Origin: Mobiluncus porci
GTDB taxonomy: Bacteria; Actinomycetota; Actinomycetes; Actinomycetales; Actinomycetaceae
Length of the DNA stretch: 64,000 nucleotides
Reading direction: 5' to 3'
Assembly (NCBI RefSeq): GCF_009695935.1
Contig: NZ_VUMY01000001.1
Span: forward strand, 124,001-188,000
The stretch's first letter is position 1. Each line of letters opens with the position of its first letter. The notes under the pieces are model-generated. The model made no database searches and was not told the DNA's origin. It saw only the letters and a list, made by a program, of their open reading frames with translations. Below are positions 34,448 through 44,570 of the stretch, in pieces. The translations under genes were made by a program, and so were the position numbers.

Positions 34448-36157
34448 GTGTCTACAAATCAAAAGCAAACTGGCAAAGTTCAAGCCGAATCTACTGAGGG
34501 AACCGTAAAGAACACCACCTCCAAAACCCCGATGAAAACCGCTGCCAAGAAGAGTGCGACGCGGGCGGGAAAGGCCACTGTAACAAAATCTTCGACCAAA
34601 AAGTCTCTCACCGCAAAGGCGGGAATTTCCGCGGCGAAGGCAAAGACTGGTTCTACCGCGACTAAAGCGAAGATGACGACCGGGACTAAAGCTGCCGGGA
34701 CTAAAGCTGCCGGGACTAAAGCTAGGGCTAGCGTGACTGGGACTGCTGGTAAGACTTCCGGTACCACCAAAACCGCTGGTGCCACAACTAAGAAAACCAA
34801 GGCCACTGCGGCTAAGAGCGGAACAGCAACTGTTAAAACTGCCAAGAAAGCGGCCACAACCGCCAAGGGAAGCACTGCCGCCAAGAAAACCACCCCTCGC
34901 CGGTCTAAAAAGAAAGACGAAGAAACCGTAGAGGCATCGAAAGTCAGGCCTCTGGAAGACGAAGAAATCAAAGACGAGGATGAAGAAACCGAACCGGGAG
35001 ACGGGGAGCTGGAGGATACCGACCTCTCGGATGACGATTTGGACGATCTTGAGTCTGACGAAGATGAAGAGTCTGAAGACGGCGACGCGGATAGCGATTC
35101 CGAGGATGATTCCGAGGAGGACGAGGACTCAGATAACGGTAAAGGCAAGTCGGAGGAGACTGCGGAAGACGGCAAGCCTGCCGAATTCGTGATTTCGGAA
35201 AAGGACGAAACCGACGAGCCGGCCCAAAAAGTCACCGTAGCCGGGGCAACTTCCGATCCAGTGAAGGACTACTTGAAGCAAATCGGTAAAGTTGCTTTGC
35301 TGAATGCGGAACAAGAGGTTGACCTCGCCAAACGCATCGAGGCGGGACTTTACGCCGAACACCTGTTGAAGACCGAACAAGACTCGATGACCCCAAAACA
35401 AGTTCGCGAACTCCACTGGGTTGTCCAAGACGGCGTGAACGCGAAGAATCACCTCTTGGAAGCGAACCTGCGCTTGGTGGTTTCTTTGGCGAAGCGCTAT
35501 ACGGGACGCGGAATGCTGTTCCTCGATTTGATTCAGGAAGGCAACCTCGGGCTCATTCGCGCAGTGGAAAAGTTCGACTATTCCAAGGGTTATAAGTTTT
35601 CGACCTATGCGACTTGGTGGATTCGTCAGGCCATCACCCGCGCTATGGCGGACCAGGCGCGCACGATCCGGATTCCGGTCCACATGGTCGAGGTCATTAA
35701 TAAGCTTGCCCGCGTTCAGCGCCAGATGCTCCAAGATCTCGGACGCGAACCCACCCCGGACGAACTGGCGCGCGAACTTGACATGACCCCGGAAAAGGTC
35801 GTGGAGGTTCAGAAATATGGTCGCGAGCCGATTTCGCTCCACACTCCTCTTGGGGAGGATGGTGACTCCGAATTCGGGGATTTGATTGAAGACTCCGAGG
35901 CAGTCGTACCGGCCGATGCGGTGAGTTTCGTCATGCTCCAAGAACAGCTCCAACGCGTCTTGGACACCTTGAGTGAACGCGAAGCTGGCGTTATTGCGAT
36001 GCGCTACGGCCTGAGCGACGGGGTTCCGAAAACCCTTGATGATATCGGGCGTCGCTACGGCGTGACCCGCGAGCGCATCCGCCAGATTGAGTCGAAGACC
36101 ATGTCGAAGTTGCGCCACCCGGCCCGCTCCCAGTCCTTGCGCGACTATTTGAATTAG
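34448..36157 (+). CDS. rpoD: Principal RNA polymerase sigma factor (sigma-70, HrdB/SigA type)
   Basis: Primary sigma factor of 569 residues. Conserved part: region 1.2 ([20 protein letters not shown], about 270), region 2 ([20 protein letters not shown], then [20 protein letters not shown]), region 3 ([20 protein letters not shown]) and region 4 ([20 protein letters not shown]). The first 155 residues are Lys/Ala/Thr-rich, like histone H1 tails, and include [14 protein letters not shown] encoded by 15-base tandem repeats. A very acidic stretch (about 156-250) follows. Both are known in actinobacterial primary sigma factors, though length varies. GAGAAAGG lies before the GTG at 34448. Confidence 0.97.
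   Translation: MSTNQKQTGKVQAESTEGTVKNTTSKTPMKTAAKKSATRAGKATVTKSSTKKSLTAKAGISAAKAKTGSTATKAKMTTGTKAAGTKAAGTKARASVTGTAGKTSGTTKTAGATTKKTKATAAKSGTATVKTAKKAATTAKGSTAAKKTTPRRSKKKDEETVEASKVRPLEDEEIKDEDEETEPGDGELEDTDLSDDDLDDLESDEDEESEDGDADSDSEDDSEEDEDSDNGKGKSEETAEDGKPAEFVISEKDETDEPAQKVTVAGATSDPVKDYLKQIGKVALLNAEQEVDLAKRIEAGLYAEHLLKTEQDSMTPKQVRELHWVVQDGVNAKNHLLEANLRLVVSLAKRYTGRGMLFLDLIQEGNLGLIRAVEKFDYSKGYKFSTYATWWIRQAITRAMADQARTIRIPVHMVEVINKLARVQRQMLQDLGREPTPDELARELDMTPEKVVEVQKYGREPISLHTPLGEDGDSEFGDLIEDSEAVVPADAVSFVMLQEQLQRVLDTLSEREAGVIAMRYGLSDGVPKTLDDIGRRYGVTRERIRQIESKTMSKLRHPARSQSLRDYLN
34681..34727 (+). repeat. 15-base tandem repeat inside rpoD
   Basis: GGGACTAAAGCTGCC occurs in tandem about three times, coding for GTKAA units in the basic N-terminal tail. 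In-frame repeats like this can gain or lose units by slippage without breaking the gene. Confidence 0.7.
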
Positions 36158-36210
36158 CGATGGGTCGCCTTGAGTTGCAAGCGGTTATAGGCGCTGCGAT
36201 TCCGAGGAGT

Positions 36211-36371
36211 GACGTGAATAACCACAAGGGTGACATGAATAACCACACGTCCTTCTGTACAAGGTATCATACCGGATGGGGAATTCGCTTGACCTGGGGT
36301 TGTAAAAAATCACCCACAAAAAATCCATGCTACTGTGGTTATTCAGGTAAGGACCGTGGTTATTCACGTCA
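36211..36371. repeat. Symmetric four-box repeat element between rpoD and the DUF4300 gene
   Basis: The 11-base core TGAATAACCAC occurs at 36215-36225 and 36236-36246 on the plus strand, and its complement GTGGTTATTCA at 36335-36345 and 36356-36366. Each pair is spaced exactly 21 bases apart, and all four are mirror-symmetric about 36290.5. The outer boxes extend to TGACGTGAATAACCAC on both sides; the second box reads TGACATGAATAACCAC. The 88-base centre is AT-rich on its right side. The element fills the gap between two convergent genes. It could be a small non-autonomous mobile element with two transposase sites per end, or a cooperative binding platform. No target-site duplication is visible. 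Confidence 0.7.
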
Positions 36372-36387
36372 CCCATTTTCGAAAAAA

Positions 36388-37245
36388 TCAGGAAGCGGCA
36401 AGTTCACCGTTTTCCATAATGAAGGGCTTGGCGGAATGTTCGTCCGTGTAGGCGGAATACTTTCCGAGCAAGTATTGGAAACAAGCTTCCTTCGTCTGGA
36501 ACTTCAAGGCCTGATAGGGCTCCTCGAAGGTGAGTTTTTCCAAGAAAAGATACCCTCCCTGATCCGCGACGAGAACGCCGACGTGGCCGACAAAAAGATA
36601 GCTCCCTTCGAGAGTATCGTGGACCACGACAGAAACCATGGAGGCCTTTGACCCGAAATCGAAACTAGCAAAATGTTCGCGCATCTTTTGAGCGTGAACC
36701 TTCACGTCTTTAGTGGATTCGGTTGGGATTCTCGAGAAGAGCTGCTGGAATTTTTCCGTGTCCGGCCCGTCAAAGAGTTTCCCGTCTTGAATCGCCTCCA
36801 GGTCCATAAACAGCAAGGTGCCGTCGCTCCCGCTGGCCCGGGATTCAATCGTGTCTTTCAGGAGCGTGAAGGTATTAATCCGGCAATCGGTGCCAACAAA
36901 GGTGCCCTTCGACTTTTGCCACAGCTCGGAGATTGCCGCCATGTCGTATTCGGGGGCCTTTGCCTGAAAACCCGAGGTGAGACTGGTGTTTTGAATCGTA
37001 TCGTTATAATCCTTCACCAAGCCCATGAACTTCTCCACGTCTGCCGCGGGAAGAGCCGTCTTTAAGGCGGCGGTAACTTCCGCGACACTGGTTTTATCAG
37101 CCAAGTTAGACACCTGGTAAGAGGCATTTGCGGAACTCGATGACACCTGGCTAGACGGAGACGCCGCTTCCGCCCCGGCACCAGTTTGACAACCACCGAG
37201 CCCACACAGGGCCACCACCGCAACGGCAGCAAGTATTTTCCTCAT
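36388..37245 (-). CDS. DUF4300 family lipoprotein
   Basis: Exported lipid-anchored protein of 285 residues. The signal peptide ends in CGLGGC with Cys19 as anchor, followed by a Ser/Ala-rich spacer. Conserved blocks of the DUF4300 family are visible: FVGTDCRINTFTLLKD, LLFMDLEAI, LFSRIPTESTKDVKVHAQKM, SVVVHDTLEGSYLFVGHVGV and FLEKLTFEEPYQALKFQTKE, ending in KPFIMENGEL. GAGGAG lies before the ATG. The family occurs in host-associated Firmicutes and actinobacteria; function unknown. It is convergent with rpoD across the repeat element. Confidence 0.82.
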   Translation of the reverse strand: MRKILAAVAVVALCGLGGCQTGAGAEAASPSSQVSSSSANASYQVSNLADKTSVAEVTAALKTALPAADVEKFMGLVKDYNDTIQNTSLTSGFQAKAPEYDMAAISELWQKSKGTFVGTDCRINTFTLLKDTIESRASGSDGTLLFMDLEAIQDGKLFDGPDTEKFQQLFSRIPTESTKDVKVHAQKMREHFASFDFGSKASMVSVVVHDTLEGSYLFVGHVGVLVADQGGYLFLEKLTFEEPYQALKFQTKEACFQYLLGKYSAYTDEHSAKPFIMENGELAAS

Positions 37246-37452
37246 GACACTCCTCGTAGTGGAATTATTTGGACAACTAAAGATAAACCGGCTCCGCCCG
37301 TGACAGGAGCCAAAACCCGCTAAAAAACTTCAGCAACTTTCTGTCTCACTGCTCGCGAAGCGCGTCGTGAAGACCCCCCGGGACATCCAAAATTCCGGAA
37401 CCTTCGGCGGGGGAATCTCGCTACCCCGCGCTGATTGCATAGGATAAAACCC

Positions 37453-39567
37453 GTGGTAACAGCAAAAGACGTATCAGATTATTCCGCTCATCACCTCTCC
37501 GTTCTGGAGGGGTTGGAGGCTGTCCGCAAGCGGCCAGCCATGTATATCGGCTCCACGGATCACCGCGGGCTCATGCACTGCCTGTGGGAGATTATCGATA
37601 ACTCCGTTGATGAGGCTTTGGCGGGATTTTGTGACCACATTGAGGTATTCCTCTACCCCGATTATTCTGCGGAAGTAAGGGACAATGGGCGCGGCGTGCC
37701 CGTTGATGAAGTCCCCGGCACCGGCCTTTCCGGGGTTGAAGTTGTCTATACGAAACTCCACGCGGGCGGCAAATTCGATTCCGGACTCTACAAGGTGGCC
37801 GGTGGCCTGCACGGGGTGGGTGCCTCGGTCGTAAACGCTCTCTCGGCGCGGATGGACGTTCAGGTTGACCGTGGCGGGCTCACCCAGGGACTCCAGTTCC
37901 GCCGCGGGGAACCGGGAGTGTTTACGGATCCGAAGGGTGAGCTCAACCCCAACAACCCTTTCCAGCCTTTTGAAGATTCCTCCAAGCTCACCCAAATCGG
38001 CAAGGTCAAGAAAGGCACGACCGGAACCCGCGTCCGGTTTTGGGCAGACTTCCAGATTTTCCCTAAATCCACCGAATTCAGTTTCGAGGATTTGAAAGAA
38101 CGCGCTCGGAAAACCTCCTTCCTAGTTCCCGGCCTCACCATTACCGTCAACGACCTTCGCGGCGAAGAGCACCAAAGCGAGACCTATCTCCACAAAGGCG
38201 GCACCGTAGATTACGTGGATTACCTCGCTCCGGACACGGCCATCACCGACACCTGGCAGCTCGTCGGCTCCGGAACTTTTACCGAAACCGTCCAGGTTTT
38301 GAATCCGAAAACAGGACATCTGGAACCGAAAGAAATGGAACGCACCTGCGAGGTGGACGTGGCGCTGCGCTGGGGAATCGGATACGACACAGTGGAGCAA
38401 AGCTACGTCAACATTATTGAAACCCCGGTCGGAGGGACGCACCTTGCCGGCTTCGAAGCTGCGCTGGTGAAGACTATGCGCGCCGAGATTCAAGCCAACT
38501 CGAGGAAGCTGAAACTTGGCAATAAAGACACGAAAATCGAGAAAGAAGATATCCTCGCGGGCATGACTGCGGTTATCACCGTGCGTCTTCCCGAACCGGA
38601 GTTTGAGGGGCAAACCAAGGAGGCTCTCGGCTCGGCGCAGGTCAAGCCGATCGTCACCAAAGTGGTCTCCGACAGGCTCGCTGCTTTCCTCCATTCGAAA
38701 AGGCGCGAGGATAAGACCCAGGTGAGCGCCTTGTTGGAGAAAATTGTTGCCGAAATGCGTTCGCGGCTTTCCGCGCGTCTGTCCAAAGAAATCACTCGCC
38801 GAAAGAATGCGCTTGAGACTTCCACGCTCCCGACGAAACTCGTGGATTGCCGGAGCAATGACGTGGAACAATCCGAACTGTTTATTGTCGAGGGTGACTC
38901 GGCGCTCGGAACCGCCAAGGCCGCGCGTAACTCCGAGTTCCAGGCCCTGTTCCCCATTCGCGGCAAGATTTTGAATGTCCAAAAAACCGGCACTGCCCAG
39001 ATGCTCGCCAACGCCGAATGCGCTGCCATTATTCAGGTTCTCGGCGCCGGCTCGGGAAGAACCTTTGACCTGAATCAGGCTCGGTATGGGAAAGTCATTA
39101 TGATGACGGATGCTGACGTGGACGGAGCCCATATTCGCACGCTCTTGTTGACCCTCTTCTTCCGCTATATGCGGCCGATGATTGCCGCCGGAAGAGTTTA
39201 TGCCGCGGTTCCGCCCTTGCACCGCATCCAGGTCAATGCCAAGGGGAAAACGCCCGGGGAGTTCCTTTACACCTACTCCGAGGATCAACTCCACAAGGAA
39301 CTCGCCAAACTTGAAAAGACCGGACGAACCTATAAGGAGCCGATTCAACGGTATAAGGGCCTCGGAGAGATGGATGCCGACCAACTTGCGGAAACCACAA
39401 TGGAGCCACATCACCGCACGTTACGCCGGATTCGACTCTCCGATGAAGGGGCGGTTAACAAGGCCGAGGAAGTCTTCGAAATTCTCATGGGTTCCTCGGT
39501 TCCGCCCAGGAGAGAATTCATCGTTGAGGGAGCGGCCAAGTTGGACGCAGAGATGATTGACGCCTAG
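37453..39567 (+). CDS. parE: DNA topoisomerase IV subunit B
   Basis: ATPase subunit of a type IIA topoisomerase, 704 residues from the GTG at 37453. GHKL ATPase motifs: EIIDNSVDEALAGF, VRDNGRGVPVD and GGLHGVGASVVNALS. The Toprim domain has the catalytic EGDSALGTAKAARN (about 479) and MTDADVDGAHIRTLLLTLFF. A TTG at 37435 would add six residues, but TAGGAT (37440-37445) ends seven bases before the GTG, a leaderless arrangement. It is named parE rather than gyrB because its partner parC lies close by and the rpoD-parE-parC neighbourhood is usual for the topo IV pair in actinobacteria. Confidence 0.93.
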   Translation: MVTAKDVSDYSAHHLSVLEGLEAVRKRPAMYIGSTDHRGLMHCLWEIIDNSVDEALAGFCDHIEVFLYPDYSAEVRDNGRGVPVDEVPGTGLSGVEVVYTKLHAGGKFDSGLYKVAGGLHGVGASVVNALSARMDVQVDRGGLTQGLQFRRGEPGVFTDPKGELNPNNPFQPFEDSSKLTQIGKVKKGTTGTRVRFWADFQIFPKSTEFSFEDLKERARKTSFLVPGLTITVNDLRGEEHQSETYLHKGGTVDYVDYLAPDTAITDTWQLVGSGTFTETVQVLNPKTGHLEPKEMERTCEVDVALRWGIGYDTVEQSYVNIIETPVGGTHLAGFEAALVKTMRAEIQANSRKLKLGNKDTKIEKEDILAGMTAVITVRLPEPEFEGQTKEALGSAQVKPIVTKVVSDRLAAFLHSKRREDKTQVSALLEKIVAEMRSRLSARLSKEITRRKNALETSTLPTKLVDCRSNDVEQSELFIVEGDSALGTAKAARNSEFQALFPIRGKILNVQKTGTAQMLANAECAAIIQVLGAGSGRTFDLNQARYGKVIMMTDADVDGAHIRTLLLTLFFRYMRPMIAAGRVYAAVPPLHRIQVNAKGKTPGEFLYTYSEDQLHKELAKLEKTGRTYKEPIQRYKGLGEMDADQLAETTMEPHHRTLRRIRLSDEGAVNKAEEVFEILMGSSVPPRREFIVEGAAKLDAEMIDA

Positions 39568-39661
39568 ACTCTTTTCCAGACGGCTTTGTCGCGAGCCTTG
39601 ACAAGCCAGTAGAGTTTCGAACAAACGCAAACGAGTTACCGACCGGGGAGGAGTGGGTTTT

Positions 39662-40684
39662 TTGTCAGATTCAACGCCTGTGGCTTTGCCGGAAACCCCG
39701 GGACTCGTGTGGGAACCGCTTCAGCCCGAAAACCGCGATGACCTCATCAGGCTCATTGCTGAAATGGAACGCATTGACAACCCGCCCTACCGAACCTCTG
39801 CTGAGGAAGTGGATCAGATTTTTGCTGTCACCTATGCCGGACTTGGCGGCTGGGACCAGGATTCTCAACTTGTTGCCTATGCCATTGTTCGCCTGGTGGA
39901 AACCAACGGATACCAAGCGATTTGTTCCGGTGGGGTGGGAGTAAACTGGCGCAAGCGCGGCGTGGGAACGGAGATTTTTCAATGGGAAGTCGCCACTGCA
40001 CGGAAAATGCTTGCAGATAAGCCCCGTCCGGCTCAGATTGTATGTTTCGTGGACCGGTCTTCGAGCAATATTTCCGGGTGGATGTACACTTTCGGTTTCG
40101 AAAAGAAACACTCTTTCCTGGAGTTGCGCCGAGACCTGAATGAACCCATTCCCGAGATTGAGCCGGGACAGTACCTCAAAATCGTGCCGTGGAGCGAAAC
40201 CTTTGATGACCGCGTGCGTCGGGCTCACAACGAGTTGATGGAACTCACTTCCGGGTCGCCAGCCCAAGACATGGAGTCTTGGACCTCGAACCGTCCTTTC
40301 TTTGCCCCCGAATGGTCCTTCATCGCTCTCGATAAATCCAGCGATGTGGCCGAGGTAGCGGGATATCTATTGTCGGCACGTTACGAACAGGACTGGGAAG
40401 CCTTGGGTTGGAAAGAAGGCTACACCGAAATACTGGGGGTGCTGCCTGATTATGCGGAGTCGAAAGTTGCCCAGGCGCTTTTGAGTCGCACCTTGAACAC
40501 CTACCGAGATTCCGGGATGGCGTTTGCTGCCGTGGGGTTGGCCGAAGAAAACCCGACTGAAGTCGCGAAACTCTACACCAGTTTCGGGTATCAGGCGACC
40601 GGCGGTTCGACCATGTGGGTGGTGGATTTGAAGGACAAACCTACCTTGGAAGATATTGCCGAGGCCAACCAGTCTGCTGCCTGA
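39662..40684 (+). CDS. GNAT acetyltransferase, two-domain
   Basis: A 340-residue protein built from two GNAT folds, like mycothiol synthase and related actinobacterial acyltransferases. The N-terminal domain has a degenerate acetyl-CoA loop (VGVNWRKRGVGTEIFQWEVA); the C-terminal domain ends with YTEILGVLPDYAESKVAQAL and LYTSFGYQATGGSTMWVVDL. The start is the TTG at 39662: GGGGAGGA ends about ten bases before it, while the GTG at 39653 directly abuts the ribosome-binding site. It lies between parE and the convergent parC. Substrate unknown. Confidence 0.85.
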   Translation: MSDSTPVALPETPGLVWEPLQPENRDDLIRLIAEMERIDNPPYRTSAEEVDQIFAVTYAGLGGWDQDSQLVAYAIVRLVETNGYQAICSGGVGVNWRKRGVGTEIFQWEVATARKMLADKPRPAQIVCFVDRSSSNISGWMYTFGFEKKHSFLELRRDLNEPIPEIEPGQYLKIVPWSETFDDRVRRAHNELMELTSGSPAQDMESWTSNRPFFAPEWSFIALDKSSDVAEVAGYLLSARYEQDWEALGWKEGYTEILGVLPDYAESKVAQALLSRTLNTYRDSGMAFAAVGLAEENPTEVAKLYTSFGYQATGGSTMWVVDLKDKPTLEDIAEANQSAA

Positions 40685-40701
40685 GTCAAGCCCGCACGAC
40701 T

Positions 40702-43158
40702 TTAGCCAAAGAAAGCAATCTGGGTTTTCAGCGGGCTTCCGGAGCCGTCGCGGCGCTCGTCTAGCTCCGGCAGGGTCTCGGTTTTCCCACGGTCGCTCAC
40801 AGCCACCACCGGATCGGGGCCCACGAATGCCTTATCGAGGGCGTATTCTCCCTTCAAGAAGCGCTGGGCGCGTACACCCTGTCCGCCGCGACCTTTCATC
40901 GGGAAACGATCGAGGGGAGTGAGCTTCACCGAACTCTGGTTTGTTCCCGGCATCGCATCCATCACCGCCGCCACGGTCGCCACCACCGCGCCGGCCACCT
41001 CCGTTTCCGGCAGGACTGCGCCTCCCAAAACTTTAGTGTTGGCCTTCAAACTCATTCCAGCGACACCTCCGGCATTACGCCCCTGTGGACGCACCGCTCC
41101 GGCGGAGGTTCGCAGAAGCTGGGCATCGGTGGAAATCAGCACGAATTGGGCATCATCGGGAGCTGGTCCGGCATAGATAAGCTGGTCAGTGTCTTCAAGA
41201 TTGATGATGGTAAACCGGTTCTGAGTGGTGGGATAGTCCGGTCGCATGCGCTTGATGACCCCGCTTTCGGTAATCATCCCCACGGTTTCATCCTCATCGA
41301 GGGAAAGAATCCCGACAACAGTTTCTCCCTCTTCCAGATTCGCGGTCGCAGCCAAGTGCGGTGCGCCTGCGAAAGACCACGAATCCCCGTCTGGGCCAGT
41401 GGCGGCAGGAGGCAGGGTGAAAGCATCCAGTTTCACGACGAAACCGGAAGATGTCACCGCCCCGAAAATTCCGCGAGTCCGCGTCACGCAACTTCCCGCC
41501 ACGGCTACCCCTTTCGGGCGCACCAGGGGACCGACATCGCTCAGACGGGCCGCGAGCCCGTCGGAAGACAGCACAATCCGGCAGGGCTCGTCGGGAACCT
41601 CCAGGGGAACCTCCGCGCTAAGCGTTGCCCCCACCAGTGGCGCCTCCGCATTCTCAGAAATCGCAACCTCGGTGCCGTCTTCCTCCAGGAGTGCCGTCCT
41701 CCGCGGGGTGGAAAGCGCTTGGGCAGTCTCTTGAAGTTCGGTTCTAACTACCCCGTGTAGTTTCTCCTTGGAGCCTAGAATCTCTTCGAGTTCAGCAATG
41801 GCCGCGCGCAGTTCATCAGCCTCCGCCTCGAGTTCGATGCGAGAAAACTTTGTCAGGCGACGCAACTTCAACTCGAGAATATATTCCGCTTGCGGCTCCG
41901 AAAGGTCAAATACGCTCATCAAGCGCGTGCGAGCCGCCCCCGAGTCATCCGAGGTGCGGATAACCTCAATCACTTCATCAAGATTCAACACGGCAATCAG
42001 CAAGCCGTCAACCAGATGCAACCGGTCACGTTTCTTACCGAGCCGGAATTCGGAACGCCTCTTGGTGACCTCGACGCGGTGGTCTACGAAAACTTGGAGC
42101 GCAGCTTTGAGGCCAAGAGTTTTCACTTCCCCGTCAACTAGGGCGACGGCGTTAATCCCGAAAGACTCCTGGAGCGGGGTGTGCTTATAGAGAGCCGCGA
42201 GAACCGCCTCGGGATGGAAGCCGTTTTTCACCTCGATAACGAGTCGCATCCCGTTTTTCCGGTCGGAAAGATCCTGCCAGCCGGAAATCCCTTTGACTTT
42301 CCCCGAGTTGACGGCTTCTTTGAGCTTCTCTGCGACTTTCTCCGGACCCACCATATAGGGCAACTCCGTGATGACAATGCCGCGTTTGCGGGCGGTGACC
42401 TGCTCAATCGAAGCCCGCGCGCGCGTTACAAAAATCCCGCGACCGGTCTCGTAGGCTTCGCGAATCCCCGAAGTTCCGACAATGACTCCGCCACCGGGGA
42501 GGTCCGGGCCGGGACAGTACTTCATCAAATCGTCGAGCTCCGCCTCGGGATGGTCCAACAGGTGAATCGCCGCCGCGATGGTTTCTCCCACATTGTGGGG
42601 CGGAATATTGGTCGCCACCCCGACCGCAATGCCGTTGACCCCGTTGACCAGCAGGTTCGGGAATGCTGCGGGAAGCACCGCCGGTTGCATGAACTGGTTG
42701 TCATAGTTCGGGACAAAATCGACCGTGTCTTCATCAAGGCCCTCCACCAGGTAGAGCGCCGCAGGGGAGAGTCGCGCTTCGGTGTAGCGTGCCGCTGCCG
42801 GGCCGTCATCGAGAGAGCCGAAGTTGCCGTGGCCGTCCACCAGGGGGAGCCTGAGATTGAAGGGCTGGGCCAAGTGAACCAGCGCATCGTAGATTGCAGC
42901 GTCACCGTGGGGGTGGAGTTTACCCATGACCTCGCCGACAACGCGGGAGGACTTCACATGGCCCTTGTCCGGGGTCAAACCCATCTGTTTCATCTGAAAC
43001 AGGATGCGGCGCTGCACTGGTTTCAGGCCGTCCTTCGCGTCAGGAAGTGCACGGGAGTGGATGACGGAGAGGGCATATTCGAGAAAAGAATTCTCCATTT
43101 CCTCTATCACGTCGATGTCTTCGATATGGTCAACAGTGGTTTGCGAGGAATTGGACAT
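40702..43158 (-). CDS. parC: DNA topoisomerase IV subunit A
   Basis: DNA-cutting subunit of topo IV, 818 residues. The active-site Tyr is Tyr125 in [16 protein letters not shown]. The quinolone region reads [18 protein letters not shown]: the position equal to E. coli GyrA Ser83 is Ala87, while the acidic residue (Asp91) is kept. The C-terminal half is the six-bladed beta-propeller (for example [20 protein letters not shown] and [20 protein letters not shown]). No clear Shine-Dalgarno sequence is before the ATG; CACAAT seven bases upstream may be a weak -10. It is convergent with the GNAT gene. Confidence 0.93.
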   Translation of the reverse strand: MSNSSQTTVDHIEDIDVIEEMENSFLEYALSVIHSRALPDAKDGLKPVQRRILFQMKQMGLTPDKGHVKSSRVVGEVMGKLHPHGDAAIYDALVHLAQPFNLRLPLVDGHGNFGSLDDGPAAARYTEARLSPAALYLVEGLDEDTVDFVPNYDNQFMQPAVLPAAFPNLLVNGVNGIAVGVATNIPPHNVGETIAAAIHLLDHPEAELDDLMKYCPGPDLPGGGVIVGTSGIREAYETGRGIFVTRARASIEQVTARKRGIVITELPYMVGPEKVAEKLKEAVNSGKVKGISGWQDLSDRKNGMRLVIEVKNGFHPEAVLAALYKHTPLQESFGINAVALVDGEVKTLGLKAALQVFVDHRVEVTKRRSEFRLGKKRDRLHLVDGLLIAVLNLDEVIEVIRTSDDSGAARTRLMSVFDLSEPQAEYILELKLRRLTKFSRIELEAEADELRAAIAELEEILGSKEKLHGVVRTELQETAQALSTPRRTALLEEDGTEVAISENAEAPLVGATLSAEVPLEVPDEPCRIVLSSDGLAARLSDVGPLVRPKGVAVAGSCVTRTRGIFGAVTSSGFVVKLDAFTLPPAATGPDGDSWSFAGAPHLAATANLEEGETVVGILSLDEDETVGMITESGVIKRMRPDYPTTQNRFTIINLEDTDQLIYAGPAPDDAQFVLISTDAQLLRTSAGAVRPQGRNAGGVAGMSLKANTKVLGGAVLPETEVAGAVVATVAAVMDAMPGTNQSSVKLTPLDRFPMKGRGGQGVRAQRFLKGEYALDKAFVGPDPVVAVSDRGKTETLPELDERRDGSGSPLKTQIAFFG

Positions 43159-43256
43159 AAGGTTAATTGTGGTAAAACAGTTTCGATTTTGGGTTTCCCG
43201 CGCCGGTTGAGGTCAAAAATCCCGAGGGAGAGGCGCGGAAATGAAACAATAAGTTG

Positions 43257-44408
43257 ATGAATACGAAAGAATCCTTGACGCGCTTTGTGAAACCCGACGA
43301 TCCGGACTTGGCTCTGCCACAGATTTTGGACGGAGAACTGGGGGACAGCGAGGGGACGCGGCACCTGGTTTTGGTGTTGATTGACGGGCTCGGGTGGTGG
43401 AATCTCCAAGAGTACTTGAGTTACGCCCCAACTTTGCGCAGGCTCATCAAGGGTGAACTCAGAGATGGGGTGGCGCAAAAGGTAGGCGAGGCCGACACGG
43501 CTCGCAGTGTGTTCCCCTCCACCACGGCCGCCGCGATTACGTCTCTTTTGACCGGACTTGCTCCGGGAGCCCACAACATGCTGTCCTACCAGGTGTTTGA
43601 TCCCGAGGTTCGCAAACGTTTCAATCTCATCAGCTTCGAAGGCTACCCCGGAGTGGTCGAACAATTCCAGCCCCAGCCCACCTGGTTTGAGCGACTCGCG
43701 GCTCGCGGGGAGACGAGTTTCGCTCTGGGGCCAAAAAAGTTTATTGGGGGAGGACTCACCCGCGCGGCGCTGCGGGGCGGGAAATATGTGGCTTCAGAAA
43801 GCCTGGAGGCGAGGGCCCGCGATGCGGCTCGCGTGGCGAGTGAGGGCAGGTTCACCTATTACTATATGGCCGAAGTGGACCACGCGGGACACGGCCACGG
43901 GGTGGGCTCGGATACGTGGCTGGCGGCTCTGGAGGAGGCCGACCGGGCAGTGGGCGTGTTGCTAAATGAGCTCCCTTCGGGGACGGAGCTGATTGTAACC
44001 GCCGACCACGGCATGTTGAATACCTCTGCGGAGGAGACCTACGATCTGGCGACGAACCACGAATCGCGTCATATTGTGAACGTGTCGGGGGAGGGGCGAG
44101 TGCTGCACCTGCGAGTGGAGTTGCAGGACGTCGCGATAGTTGCGCGGACAGTTGAAAAAGCGTTGGCGGAGTTTTCTCCGGATTCGCATGTGTTTACTCG
44201 AGCTGAGGCGAAGGGGCTGTTTGAGGCTTATAACGGGGTGTCCGTTAGTCGCGGCGATCTCTTGGGTGACTTGGTAATTGTCAGCGGCGGGTCAGCCCAA
44301 GTCTTGGATTCGAGGTTCTTCAAAGAGCAAACGTTTCATATGGTTGGAGTCCATGGCGGGCTCTCGGAAATCGAAATGCGAGTGCCTCTGTTGAAATACC
44401 GGTCGTAA
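43257..44408 (+). CDS. Type I phosphodiesterase/nucleotide pyrophosphatase family protein
   Basis: A 383-residue alkaline-phosphatase-fold hydrolase. The first metal site is VLVLIDGLGWWNL, the nucleophile region is VFPSTTAAAITSLLTGLAPG (Thr after PST), and later ligands lie in YMAEVDHAGHGHGVGSDTW and IVTADHGMLNT. There is no signal peptide, so it is cytoplasmic. The ATG at 43257 has only weak initiation signals. This gene stands near sepH in many actinobacteria. The frame stays open for 33 further codons after the stop. Confidence 0.88.
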   Translation: MNTKESLTRFVKPDDPDLALPQILDGELGDSEGTRHLVLVLIDGLGWWNLQEYLSYAPTLRRLIKGELRDGVAQKVGEADTARSVFPSTTAAAITSLLTGLAPGAHNMLSYQVFDPEVRKRFNLISFEGYPGVVEQFQPQPTWFERLAARGETSFALGPKKFIGGGLTRAALRGGKYVASESLEARARDAARVASEGRFTYYYMAEVDHAGHGHGVGSDTWLAALEEADRAVGVLLNELPSGTELIVTADHGMLNTSAEETYDLATNHESRHIVNVSGEGRVLHLRVELQDVAIVARTVEKALAEFSPDSHVFTRAEAKGLFEAYNGVSVSRGDLLGDLVIVSGGSAQVLDSRFFKEQTFHMVGVHGGLSEIEMRVPLLKYRS

Positions 44409-44493
44409 TTTACCGAGCATGGAGCGAAGAAAATCTTTCGCGAAGATCGTGCGGCTAGACAACTATGGGAGGATCCAAACCCGGAAGAATATC

Positions 44494-44531
44494 GTTCGCA
44501 CTTGAAATAGTGGCAGTGCGAACCGTTTTTT
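44494..44531 (+). terminator. Intrinsic terminator after the phosphodiesterase gene
   Basis: GTTCGCACT and AGTGCGAAC form a perfect nine-base-pair stem with a 12-base loop, followed by CG and six T. It ends about 40 bases before the convergent sepH stop. Confidence 0.75.
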
Positions 44532-44570
44532 CTGGAACTGGAACCGGAATCTCATAAATGAATTGATAGC

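Noticed and set aside
36211-36371. Replication origin based on DnaA-like boxes
   Set aside because: TTATTCAC inside one box matches 8 of 9 DnaA-box bases, but the conserved core is GTGGTTATTCA and the other copies diverge in the DnaA part. dnaA, dnaN and rpmH are not here.
38122-39414. A 430-codon open frame antisense to parE
   Set aside because: It mirrors the codon structure of parE, has no initiation signals and reads as low-quality protein. The sense frame has all topoisomerase motifs.
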